NCBI RefSeq assembly: GCF_013248905.1
Contig: NZ_JABRVS010000001.1
Location: forward strand, 3,658,001 to 3,722,000
Source of the DNA: Shewanella sp. VB17
Lineage (GTDB): Bacteria; Pseudomonadota; Gammaproteobacteria; Enterobacterales; Shewanellaceae
Reading direction: 5' to 3'
DNA: 64,000 nucleotides
Part shown: positions 55,113 to 63,705 of the stretch, one piece after another
Layout of the letters: the number at the start of each line of letters is the position of its first letter
How positions within the stretch are numbered: position 1 is the stretch's first letter
Program-made: the position numbers and the translations under genes
The notes under the pieces: model-generated
Seen by the model: only the letters and a program-made list of their open reading frames with translations
Databases searched by the model: none
Told to the model about the DNA's origin: nothing

Positions 55113-56250
55113 TATTAAATGAACTTATCGTCTTTGATGTAATCAAATTTAGAATATTTGCTATGTACTCTATATCTTTTCTAGATAACCACCAGCCACA
55201 AGGAAGTGCCAATATCGTTTTTTGTAAATCAGCTATATTATCTAAAGAATTATTATCACTACTACTAAAGCAAGAATAAATATCATTTCGTTGGTGTAAA
55301 CTTGAAACACTAATTTCATGTTCTTTCATTAATTCAATAACTTTATCTCGATCATCAACTTGCACTAAATAAACCCAAAAGACTGCTTTAGCACCTTCCA
55401 AGATCGACATTATGCGGACTGAAGGATTATCTAAAAATAGTTCATTATATAACTGTGCATTATTCTGAGCGATAATCGCGTTGTCTTTTACATCATCAAT
55501 TTGACTATAACCTAATGCAGCACATAAGTTATTCATATTCATTGAATAACTAGCTATAGGAATATCAGATTGTGAATTTATTTCTCCAAGAGAGTTTCTA
55601 AATGAAGATGAATCAATGCCAAAGCGCCTAAGTTTTTTTCCAAGCTCATAATCCTTAAGATTTTTACAAATAAGCATCCCGCCTTCGGTGGTATTTATTT
55701 GGCGATTAGGATAAAAAGAAAAAACGGAAAAATCTCCAAAACCTCCAACATATTTACCATTAACCATGGATAATAATGAATTGTTACAATCCTCTATTAG
55801 TTTAACTCCATGTTTTTTACATATAGATTCAATTTCATCAATCGGTGTTGGATAACCAGCTACATGATAAACAATCGCAGCCTTAGTTTTTTCAGATATA
55901 CTCAATTCGAATAATTCAAGATCAATTTCTACACTATTTGGCTTGAAATCAACCCAGACTGCTGTTGCACCACATAAAGCTATCGGTGAATTACTTGCCA
56001 TACAACTAAAAGCAGTAGCTATAACTTCATCACCTTGAGTTACACCGGATAAACGCAGAGCAAGATGAATTGCGTTAGTCATATCATTTGTAGAGATTAC
56101 ATACTGTTGCTCTATTAAATTTGCAAATTTTGATTCGAATAATTCAACATATTTGCCAGATGCTATTCGTCCAGATTCTAACACTTCACATGCTATATCT
56201 TGCATTTCTGTTGTTGATACAACACCAAAAAGTGACAATTTTTTAGACAT
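55102..56250 (-). CDS. DegT/DnrJ-family protein lacking the PLP lysine
   Basis: 382 residues with the DegT fold: STNDMTNAIHLALRLSG, LIEDCNNSLLSMVNGKYVGG, and C-terminal LALPCGWWLSRKDIEYIANI. At the site of the catalytic lysine it reads FSFYPNRQINTTEGG, with Arg183 in place of Lys. The downstream paralogue (56258-57343) keeps Lys182. So this protein either has another chemistry, as in ColD-type dehydratases where His replaces Lys, or is a non-catalytic partner of the neighbouring enzyme. AAGGG precedes the ATG. Confidence 0.75.
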   Translation of the reverse strand: MSKKLSLFGVVSTTEMQDIACEVLESGRIASGKYVELFESKFANLIEQQYVISTNDMTNAIHLALRLSGVTQGDEVIATAFSCMASNSPIALCGATAVWVDFKPNSVEIDLELFELSISEKTKAAIVYHVAGYPTPIDEIESICKKHGVKLIEDCNNSLLSMVNGKYVGGFGDFSVFSFYPNRQINTTEGGMLICKNLKDYELGKKLRRFGIDSSSFRNSLGEINSQSDIPIASYSMNMNNLCAALGYSQIDDVKDNAIIAQNNAQLYNELFLDNPSVRIMSILEGAKAVFWVYLVQVDDRDKVIELMKEHEISVSSLHQRNDIYSCFSSSDNNSLDNIADLQKTILALPCGWWLSRKDIEYIANILNLITSKTISSFNNEI

Positions 56251-56257
56251 TTTCTAA

Positions 56258-57343
56258 CTACCCTTTTTTTAACACTTCTACTATCTTTTCTCGAATAGCT
56301 AAATCAACCCACCATCCACATGGTATATGGATCATTTTTCTGTAATATTCATCTAACTGGGGTAAGTCGCCAGCGTACTCTTTAAAAATTGAATGAAAAT
56401 GATTTGGACGATGTAACTTTGAAGCTTGTACACCTATCTCACTTAAGCTTTTTTCAATATTTTCTGAATCCTCAGAAAATATTGTATATAACCAATAGCT
56501 AGGTTCGGCTACTTGATCAAATGTAGGAACACTTAACCCTGAAATAGCTCCAATGTTTTTATCAAAAAACCTACCATTATCAACATGTTTAGCGATCCTA
56601 TTATCGATCTCATTTAACTGAGCCAAACCGATAGTCGCTGCTATGTTATGCATATTATATTTATAGCCTACAGATGTTATATCAATTTCTGTTCTAGGAA
56701 CTCCTTTTTCTAAACCAAACCATCTGAATTTTTTTGCGTCACGTAACCTCCTCTCATCTTTGAATGATAAAACTCCGCCATCAACTGTCGTCATATGCTT
56801 AATAGCCTGAAAGGAAAATATACCAAAATCGCCAAAATTACCTACCCCTTTACCCTGATATTTAGAACCTAAGGCATGAGCACAATCTTCAATGAGTGAT
56901 ATATTAAACTGCTTCGCGATGTCAGTAATTTCATTTAATCTCACTGGAATACCAGCATAATGAACAACAACAATAGCTCTAGTTTTATGACTAATTTTAT
57001 CTTGAATAGAAGTTGGATCTAAATTTCCTGAGTTAACGTCTACATCAGCAAAAACAGGAGTTGCACCAACTTGTAAAATTGCAATATTAGTGGGTTCCGC
57101 AGTCATACTTGTCGTAATAACCTCATCACCTCGCTTCACTCCAGCTAAAACCAAAGCAGAATGCAATGCTCCAGTTCCACTACTCATTGCTATGCTATTA
57201 TTAACTTCAAATTTTTTTTGAAATTGTCTTTCGAATTCATAAACAGCTTCGCCTTCACCGATCATTCCGCTGTACAGTATTTCTTCTAATCGCGGCATTA
57301 AAATTTCTTTCGATGGCAATCCAACTTTTACTAGTGGAATCAT
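56258..57343 (-). CDS. PLP-dependent sugar aminotransferase (DegT/DnrJ family)
   Basis: 361 residues. SSGTGALHSALVLAGV, LIEDCAHALGSKYQG, and the PLP lysine in FSFQAIKHMTTVDGG (Lys182). The C-terminal MIHIPCGWWVDLAIREKIVEVL is close to the paralogue upstream of the flippase, suggesting an old duplication. Its substrate is likely a keto-sugar, either nucleotide-bound from a dehydratase in this cluster or imported from another pathway. AGGA precedes the ATG. Confidence 0.85.
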   Translation of the reverse strand: MIPLVKVGLPSKEILMPRLEEILYSGMIGEGEAVYEFERQFQKKFEVNNSIAMSSGTGALHSALVLAGVKRGDEVITTSMTAEPTNIAILQVGATPVFADVDVNSGNLDPTSIQDKISHKTRAIVVVHYAGIPVRLNEITDIAKQFNISLIEDCAHALGSKYQGKGVGNFGDFGIFSFQAIKHMTTVDGGVLSFKDERRLRDAKKFRWFGLEKGVPRTEIDITSVGYKYNMHNIAATIGLAQLNEIDNRIAKHVDNGRFFDKNIGAISGLSVPTFDQVAEPSYWLYTIFSEDSENIEKSLSEIGVQASKLHRPNHFHSIFKEYAGDLPQLDEYYRKMIHIPCGWWVDLAIREKIVEVLKKG

Positions 57344-57344
57344 T

Positions 57345-58154
57345 TCAAATCCTATTTAATATTTTAAAATCACCGGCGGCTTCTATTTTTGAAATGTCAA
57401 TACAATTTTTAAGTTTAAGCCACATTTGGAGATTTACAGGCTTAACTTCAATAGAAAAACCATCTACATACATCTGTTCTATTAATGAACAACCATGATG
57501 AGCATTAATCCTAAATGTATTGGGAAGTATATTCGTGATCAAACAACACACCTCTTTATCAGAGCCGCTCCAGTCTACAACTATCCCACCTTTATTATCC
57601 CAAATAATTGAAACACTAGACTCATTTGAAGAATAATTATTCCCAGAAGTGGCGAATGGAGGCAGACCAACATGACTTGGAAGAGCTTCACATATGTATT
57701 CATTTATTTGTGAGTTATAAACCTGCTCAGGACTTGTTGCAGTGCCATATACTGATTGATCATAAACAATAAACCCTTTTTTTTCATATAAATAATGTTG
57801 GTTAGTCCAAAGGGTTAACGCTGCATACTTTTTTTTATTAGCTAATTCTATCACTTTTTTGAATAGTCGATTAACGATTCCTTTTCCTCTATAAAGAGGG
57901 AGTACACACACAAGGGAAATGCAGCCAACCAATTCAATTTCATCACCATTAAAAATTTCTATTTCTCTTACTATAAGTCCACCTAGTATGCACTCAGCTT
58001 CAACAGCTTCAACAGTCCAATATGTAGACTCTAATTGGACCCATGGAAAATGACGTTCAAAATTAATCCCTCTTCCCTTACTCTCAAAAAAAATATTCCA
58101 TGTGAGATTTTTTAATTTTTCACTAAGAAAGTCCCTAGTAATAACTTCCACCAT
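57345..58154 (-). CDS. GNAT-family acetyltransferase
   Basis: 269 residues. The first 150 are a GNAT domain with the acetyl-CoA loop LPLYRGKGIVNRLF near residue 92 and YEKKGFIVYDQ as motif B. The last 110 residues form a separate domain I do not recognise. It is followed directly by an aminotransferase, so N-acetylation of an amino sugar is the likely reaction. Confidence 0.75.
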   Translation of the reverse strand: MVEVITRDFLSEKLKNLTWNIFFESKGRGINFERHFPWVQLESTYWTVEAVEAECILGGLIVREIEIFNGDEIELVGCISLVCVLPLYRGKGIVNRLFKKVIELANKKKYAALTLWTNQHYLYEKKGFIVYDQSVYGTATSPEQVYNSQINEYICEALPSHVGLPPFATSGNNYSSNESSVSIIWDNKGGIVVDWSGSDKEVCCLITNILPNTFRINAHHGCSLIEQMYVDGFSIEVKPVNLQMWLKLKNCIDISKIEAAGDFKILNRI

Positions 58155-58242
58155 AAAACAACCCTAAATTAAGTAACAATTAAGCTTCTAATTATGTTTA
58201 GCTATTGATACTGATAAAAATCGTCTATTTTTAAAATATATT

Positions 58243-59217
58243 TTAATTTGGACTTTTAGATTTCATTGCATATCGAATTAATACAATACTAAATCCAAGC
58301 ATAAAGCCAATTAATGTACCTAGAATGCTAATTATGCCACGCTTAGGACTTGATTTAACTTCAGGTATAATCGCTGGATCTATTGTCTTGAAAGCATACT
58401 CATCACGCACCTCTGCAAACATAATCGTCTTAGCTTGCTCTTCTATCAATTTATAAAGCACCGAACGAATATCAGCAACATTTGTTAGCCCAATTTGAGT
58501 AGTTAAAAATTCTGTACTTCGATTAGCCTCATTAACATCACGTTCCTTCATCACTTTATTGATGTCTTTTACCAGCCAAGTTACCCATTGATATGCTACT
58601 GTCGGAGAAAGGTGTTTAACTGCCACAGTGATCATACTGTTCTCTTTATCTATATGGACGTCCATTATTTGTCTAAACTCATTAAATGCTTCTTGCATCG
58701 AAGGCTTGGCTTTATACGGTGGATTGACTTTACGAAGCCATTTATTTTTTGATACATCATATATTTCGTTATCGTAGCTTATGCTATCGTCAGACATATT
58801 CCACTTCTTAGCAGCCATTAAATCTGGAAGAATATTGTGATTTTGAATAAAATCATTAGTAAATTGACGTGACTTCATCACTTCAATCGCCATTTTCACC
58901 TTATCAACTCCCCCACTAGCACCAAAATTAATACCAGCCAAACTAGCCAATCCACCAAATTGACCAGCCAAACCATTCATACTACCATTTTGTTCTTCAC
59001 TCGCTGGCGCTAGTAAAGCTTCTGATTTATAAATATCAGGTAACATAACAGCAAAAGTGACCGAAACGATTGCAAACACAGCAGTAATAGCAGCAATTAT
59101 CCATTTACCTTGAAAAATGGCTCTAAAAAGTTCACGAAAATCAATTTCCTCAGTCTGATATTCCTGTTTAGCTGGAAAATTAGCATCAATGTAGTTTGGT
59201 TGTATTTGTTTAGTCAT
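58243..59217 (-). CDS. Wzz-type chain-length determinant
   Basis: 324 residues. Membrane segments lie at about 36-55 and 298-318 with a periplasmic coiled-coil body between. DEIDFRELFRAIFQGKWII-type N-terminus (EEIDFREL) and EVKSSPKRGIISILGTLIG before the second span are standard Wzz motifs. It regulates polymer length of the Wzy product. It is the second gene of the RfaH-type operon, after the exporter. Confidence 0.9.
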   Translation of the reverse strand: MTKQIQPNYIDANFPAKQEYQTEEIDFRELFRAIFQGKWIIAAITAVFAIVSVTFAVMLPDIYKSEALLAPASEEQNGSMNGLAGQFGGLASLAGINFGASGGVDKVKMAIEVMKSRQFTNDFIQNHNILPDLMAAKKWNMSDDSISYDNEIYDVSKNKWLRKVNPPYKAKPSMQEAFNEFRQIMDVHIDKENSMITVAVKHLSPTVAYQWVTWLVKDINKVMKERDVNEANRSTEFLTTQIGLTNVADIRSVLYKLIEEQAKTIMFAEVRDEYAFKTIDPAIIPEVKSSPKRGIISILGTLIGFMLGFSIVLIRYAMKSKSPN

Positions 59218-59388
59218 AACTCATTTATCGTTTGGAAAAATAGAATGCTGCACTTCTAGGCTACTAGAGTGCTTTGCGGCTATGTAAGCAAAGCAATTAT
59301 CCTTTCATGCACCTAGGACAAACGGAGTCATTATTAAACTCGCCACTGTTCTAGGTGTAATCAAAGTACTCTACACATTTCAAATACT

Positions 59389-62205
59389 TTATAAACCAGC
59401 AACTGTACCGAATGCGATAGCAGCATTGGCGATGATTTGCGTGATTTTAGTCCAAAGGGTTAGGTTGTCAGTATATTCAGTATCAAGCGGGACTATTATT
59501 GTATCCCCCGGCTCTAAAGTGTCTTCATTACTGAACCAGATTGAATGGCTCGGTAACATCACAGCGCCATTGGCCTTGATAACATAAGTTCTATCACCAT
59601 CAGCTCGTTCTCTCTCCCCCCCTGACATCGCTAAATACTGTTCTAACGTTAAACCCTTTTTATATCGATGAGTCGCCGCATGCTGCACTTCACCCATCAC
59701 AGCAATTGTTTGTTTCGTCGATGGCACATAAAGAATATCTGAGTCTTCTAATCGTAAATCAGCTTGTTCTATACCTACTGAAATCGCAGATAAATCAACT
59801 ACTAGACGCCCTACCGCTTGAATTGTTTCAAGATCTGTTAGCATCTTTTGTGCATCGGCGTAATTGGCCACACCACCATCTTTCGATACACCACGAGTGG
59901 CGATATCTCGACGTAGTTGATTGGCAAGCTTTTTAATTTCTAATTGTTCTTGCTGGCGAATAGACTCACGCACAAAAACTGCAGAGGGAAGGGATGCATA
60001 CTCGGTAAACCCGCCTGCACGATTAATCACATCTTTAAGTGTTTCTCCACGGCGTATATTGTATTGCCCCGGAAATTTGACTTCCCCGTGAATTTCAATC
60101 GACTTGCTTTCTTGCCAATCAGGAGTGGTCATCACTGTTAAAATATCACGTTCCTTTAACACAACATTTTGTTGTTCATCACCTTGTAAAGCTACATCTA
60201 GAGCAACATTTTTGTGACTGATTTTAGAACCATTTATCGTTGTTGATGTACTTGTGATCTCTGCTCGAGCGGTATAAGCCCCCTCTTCTAAACCACCAGC
60301 AGCGACAATTAAATCCTTTACTCTAGCATTGATGCTTAGAGGATAAAGACCAGGATGATTAACAGTCCCGTTTATTCTAACTGTTTGTACCCCCATCCCC
60401 GCTCGACCTTGGAATGACAGTTTTTTGATCACAGGGTAGAGCAATTCTTCCCGGTTCATCACACCACTTAATTTAATTAAGTCAATGTCCTCAAAAAGAT
60501 TAATCAACATCTTGTTTACTTCAGCTTCAACTGCTTTGGCCGCGACTACTACCTCGTCTTCTTCCTCTTTAGGCTTCAGGGCTACACCACCTAATTCAGT
60601 ACGAGCAGAGAATTTCTTCTTATTGAGTTGAGAGAAACCTTCACTGAACAAGTCGCTACTGACTAAAGAATCACCTGTTAATGATTGAACCTTTTCAACT
60701 CGCTCTTTAACTAACTTATTTAACTCGTAGCGATTTTGAATCTCGTCACTGAAATTAAAGAAAATAATTTTATCACGCGCATTAAGGAGTAAATCTTGAG
60801 ACAACTCTTTACCGTTAATTGCTTTAACTGGAGAAAATTGATAAATCTGAATATCACCCTGTTTATTTATTTCACGAATAATAATGGCGTATTCTAAATC
60901 GGCAGAAACAGACAAATCCCCCCAAATGGAAGGTATTAAGTTACTTATTTTCTGGCCTTGATACCACTGATATTTACCCGGTCTAACTACAGCGCCCACG
61001 ACTGTAATGGCATCTTCATATTGTGTTGTGGCACTTTTTACTCGAATAACATCGCCTGCTACCGCTGGGGTTGCTTTACCTGCATTGGAGGTTAAATCGA
61101 CATTTAAGATAGTTTTTAAACTATTAGCATTGAAACGCTCAACGCTGCTCCGCTTTGGGTATGCGCCAGGTTTAACACCTGCAGCCATGTCGATAACTTG
61201 CGCCATGGTCTCATTTTTTTTAAGCTCATAAATAGCAGGGCGGCGTACTTCACCAGTGACACTGACTAACCCTCCCACCGATGGAATAAATACCACATCA
61301 CCGGAACGTAGCCGAACATCACCCGATGCATCTCCACGCAGCAATAGATCATACAAATCCATTCTAGCCACAAGTTTACCATTACGCTTGACTTGAATAT
61401 TACGCAAAGAGCCTATCTCATTCACACCACCAGCAACAAACAAAGCTTGAGTAACAGTAGAAAGGCTTGACACTGTATATGAACCAGGCTTGTAAGCATC
61501 ACCTGCAATAAAAATACGGATAGAACGTAATTTACCCATTGTAATATTGGATTCAATACCAATCATTTGCTGGTTAATACGTAAGGTTAAATTTTTCCGT
61601 AATTCAGAAAAAGTTAACCCATTAGCAGAAATTGTTCCAAGTTTTGGAAATTGAATTTCCCCTTCACGATTAATAACAAGGTCGTATTCTTCATTATCTT
61701 TACCATAAAGTTGAACTTTAACATTGTCCCCTGGACCAACTAAATACTCACTGGGAACTGGTACATCAGAAACTGGTGCAAACGTTGTCGGTTCACCTCT
61801 AAACAGCTCATAACCAAAACGTTTCAACTCACCTTTATCTTCATCAAAGTTAAGCTTTTCTTTTTCATTTCTGCCATATCCATCATTATCATTATTATTA
61901 TCATAATAATTAACATTATGATCATTGTTGCGCTTGTTGTTATAAATAGGTTGGCCACTTTTATCAAACTGCTGTCGTTCATCAACTAGGTTGGGATTCT
62001 CTAGCTGATTTGGTGCACCATTCTCCCCTGAGAGCATAGACGGGTCAATACCGTATTGCTGAGCCAACCTTTCCTGTTCAGCTTTAGGTAAGGTCATAAA
62101 TTGTTCTATCATTTGCGGAGAAGGCGTAATAGCCTGTACTTGCGAGCTTAACAACACGAGTGCGCTGACACCTGCTATAAGTATTTTTTTGGTTTTGAAT
62201 AACAC
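59389..62205 (-). CDS. Large SLBB-domain polysaccharide export protein (Wza family)
   Basis: 938 residues with a Sec signal (cleavage after SSQVQA, residue 25) and no lipobox. An Asn/Asp-rich low-complexity stretch follows (about 90-115). The export domain begins YLVGPGDNVKVQLYGKDNEEYD near 155. Several SLBB repeats follow (for example FIAGDAYKPGSYTVSSLSTV, VTGEVRRPAIYELKKNE, VRINGTVNHPGLYPL, IHGEVKFPGQYNIRRGE, VMGEVQHAATHRYKKG). A C-terminal hydrophobic helix ends the protein. It is the outer-membrane/periplasmic exporter of this cluster and first gene after the ops leader. Confidence 0.9.
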   Translation of the reverse strand: MLFKTKKILIAGVSALVLLSSQVQAITPSPQMIEQFMTLPKAEQERLAQQYGIDPSMLSGENGAPNQLENPNLVDERQQFDKSGQPIYNNKRNNDHNVNYYDNNNDNDGYGRNEKEKLNFDEDKGELKRFGYELFRGEPTTFAPVSDVPVPSEYLVGPGDNVKVQLYGKDNEEYDLVINREGEIQFPKLGTISANGLTFSELRKNLTLRINQQMIGIESNITMGKLRSIRIFIAGDAYKPGSYTVSSLSTVTQALFVAGGVNEIGSLRNIQVKRNGKLVARMDLYDLLLRGDASGDVRLRSGDVVFIPSVGGLVSVTGEVRRPAIYELKKNETMAQVIDMAAGVKPGAYPKRSSVERFNANSLKTILNVDLTSNAGKATPAVAGDVIRVKSATTQYEDAITVVGAVVRPGKYQWYQGQKISNLIPSIWGDLSVSADLEYAIIIREINKQGDIQIYQFSPVKAINGKELSQDLLLNARDKIIFFNFSDEIQNRYELNKLVKERVEKVQSLTGDSLVSSDLFSEGFSQLNKKKFSARTELGGVALKPKEEEDEVVVAAKAVEAEVNKMLINLFEDIDLIKLSGVMNREELLYPVIKKLSFQGRAGMGVQTVRINGTVNHPGLYPLSINARVKDLIVAAGGLEEGAYTARAEITSTSTTINGSKISHKNVALDVALQGDEQQNVVLKERDILTVMTTPDWQESKSIEIHGEVKFPGQYNIRRGETLKDVINRAGGFTEYASLPSAVFVRESIRQQEQLEIKKLANQLRRDIATRGVSKDGGVANYADAQKMLTDLETIQAVGRLVVDLSAISVGIEQADLRLEDSDILYVPSTKQTIAVMGEVQHAATHRYKKGLTLEQYLAMSGGERERADGDRTYVIKANGAVMLPSHSIWFSNEDTLEPGDTIIVPLDTEYTDNLTLWTKITQIIANAAIAFGTVAGL

Positions 62206-62422
62206 AGATTATCTCCGTTGATAGAACTAAACATCTAGCACAGTGCAGTAAATCACAAGCTAGAAAAATGAATAAAAAGGTTAAGATTAAGGCTGAGAAA
62301 GAGAAAAAAACACTCAATTTGCAGGTTGAAGCTAATTAAAGTAATAACAGATTGTCTGACTGCGCTAAATAAAGCTGCAAACCTGTGGTGTCCGCGGATT
62401 CAGTCATAATACTTATTCTCGA

Positions 62423-62554
62423 TCACTTGGTGTTCAAACTGGCTGTATATTCTCTTCTCTTCTCTTCTCGAACATATAACCAAATTGCAGCAATATCATC
62501 ATTCACTCTAGCCAGAGCTTGCACCCTTTCAATGACCTTTGATTGCTTTGCCAT
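62423..62554 (-). CDS. Short open frame, possible truncated nucleotidyltransferase
   Basis: 43 codons from ATG 62554, with AAAGG ten bases upstream. It reads VIERVQALARVNDDIAAIWLY before a charged stretch coded by a GAAGA repeat. The first half resembles the start of MNT nucleotidyltransferases (which continue LYGSRA), but the GS motif is missing. A change in repeat number would move it to another frame open for 15 more codons. It lies in the operon leader after the ops site. It may be a remnant or a leader peptide. Confidence 0.35.
   Translation of the reverse strand: MAKQSKVIERVQALARVNDDIAAIWLYVREEKRREYTASLNTK
62450..62469. repeat. Pentanucleotide repeat, TTCTC x4
   Basis: Four perfect TTCTC copies (GAGAA on the minus strand) at 62450-62469, inside the short leader frame. 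Units of five bases change reading frame when copy number changes. Confidence 0.85.
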
Positions 62555-62633
62555 AATGAGAAACCTTTAGTTAAATCGACAAAAGACTCAAAAACAGGAC
62601 GTTTACAGGCTAAAACTCACTGTATTCAGACAC

Positions 62634-62643
62634 GCTACCGCCC
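62634..62643 (-). promoter_or_regulatory. ops element (JUMPstart) for RfaH
   Basis: On the minus strand the sequence reads GGGCGGTAGCGTG, which contains the full ops core GGCGGTAGC and the flanking bases of the JUMPstart consensus. It lies 430 bp upstream of the exporter gene, between rfaH and the operon. RfaH binds this sequence in the paused elongation complex and suppresses termination. Confidence 0.9.
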
Positions 62644-62807
62644 ATGGATTACGGCTTCCAGATTGCCCGACGCACTTAGCGACACTCACATTTTTTTACT
62701 ACTATTTTATTCTCTTGACTCTAATATATTAGGTAGGGTCAAAATGCTACTCATTTATTGGCCTGATTGGTACTATAAATTGGGTACTAAGTTTTGATAA
62801 GCGACGC

Positions 62808-62813
62808 ATTATA
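62808..62813 (-). promoter_or_regulatory. Candidate -10 box of the polysaccharide operon
   Basis: TATAAT on the minus strand, about 165 bp upstream of the ops element. The matching -35 is poor (CAGCAA at 17-bp spacing), so this is a candidate only. Confidence 0.35.
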
Positions 62814-63168
62814 CGCTATTGTATTTAAAATTGCTGCTCATTAAAAATCCAACCTCAAACATCAAGGGGGTACTTTTACCCTACTAGTCCCATCAATACT
62901 CAGACCAAATCTCGATAGGTATCATTCTAGATAATTTAATTGTCATTAAGTTTCGTGGGGTATTTTGATGTTTATTCAAAAAAACAGCAAGCTGGCATGG
63001 TACATATCACCCATCGACTCACAAATGGCTACCTCAGCAAAAAAAAACCTTAACAAGCCAGCTATTGTGCTTAACATAAAAACGAGGCATGGCTAATTAC
63101 AGCACAAAATAAATCCCTTAAGATAGGGTATCAACTCCACACTTATTCGATTGTCAATACCATCTTAC

Positions 63169-63705
63169 TCAAACGGGTTTAATGCTATTTCTTGGCACTG
63201 ATACTCTTTTTTTCTGCCCCATAATCTCAAATAATACATGGCAACGTTTATCACCATTTGCCTCATCAAAAATCCCTTCAAGTTTTGCAAATGGTCCGTC
63301 TGTGAACATAATTGGATCGCCAAAACTCAGTTCTACCGTATCCAAACTTTCTAGGCATCCCTTTGAGAGTTCACTTGCTGGTAGCAATTCAGATAGCAGC
63401 TTATGCTCACGCATGCGAATGCTATGGATAATAGTGTCATCGATAGGCGTCATTGACTCATTGCAACCAATAATACGCCCTACACCGCGAGTCGAATGGA
63501 TGCGGGCAACACTGGTAACTTGAGGGTCAAAATGAATAAATAAATAACTAGGAAAAAGAGGGATCCGCTTGATGCTAATTTGCCCCTTAACCTTCTTTTC
63601 TTCACATATAGTCGGCAGATATGACTCAATATTTTGCAGGGTTAAGTGATGTACAGCCCTCGCCTCACCGCGAGGCTTGCAATATAGTAGATACCAAGCT
63701 TTCAT
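63169..63705 (-). CDS. rfaH: Transcription antiterminator RfaH
   Basis: 178 residues. The NusG-like N-terminal domain begins MKAWYLLYCKPRGEARAVHHL and includes SYLPTICEEKK and LFPSYLFIHFDP. The C-terminal part, GDPIMFTDGPFAKLEGIFDEANG, ends in the KOW-like fold that switches form in RfaH. NusG-paralogue features with an ops site 525 bp away in the same direction make RfaH the firm call. It activates long surface-polymer operons and should control the cluster at 45360-62205. Confidence 0.92.
   Translation of the reverse strand: MKAWYLLYCKPRGEARAVHHLTLQNIESYLPTICEEKKVKGQISIKRIPLFPSYLFIHFDPQVTSVARIHSTRGVGRIIGCNESMTPIDDTIIHSIRMREHKLLSELLPASELSKGCLESLDTVELSFGDPIMFTDGPFAKLEGIFDEANGDKRCHVLFEIMGQKKRVSVPRNSIKPV

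Larger units (their letters stand above)
62206..63168. other. Long leader between rfaH and the polysaccharide operon
   Basis: 963 bp. It contains the ops element (62634-62643), a candidate -10 box (62808-62813), a short open frame with a pentanucleotide repeat (62423-62554), and otherwise no gene. An RNA leader of more than 400 bases before the first operon gene is typical of RfaH-controlled clusters. Confidence 0.6.
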
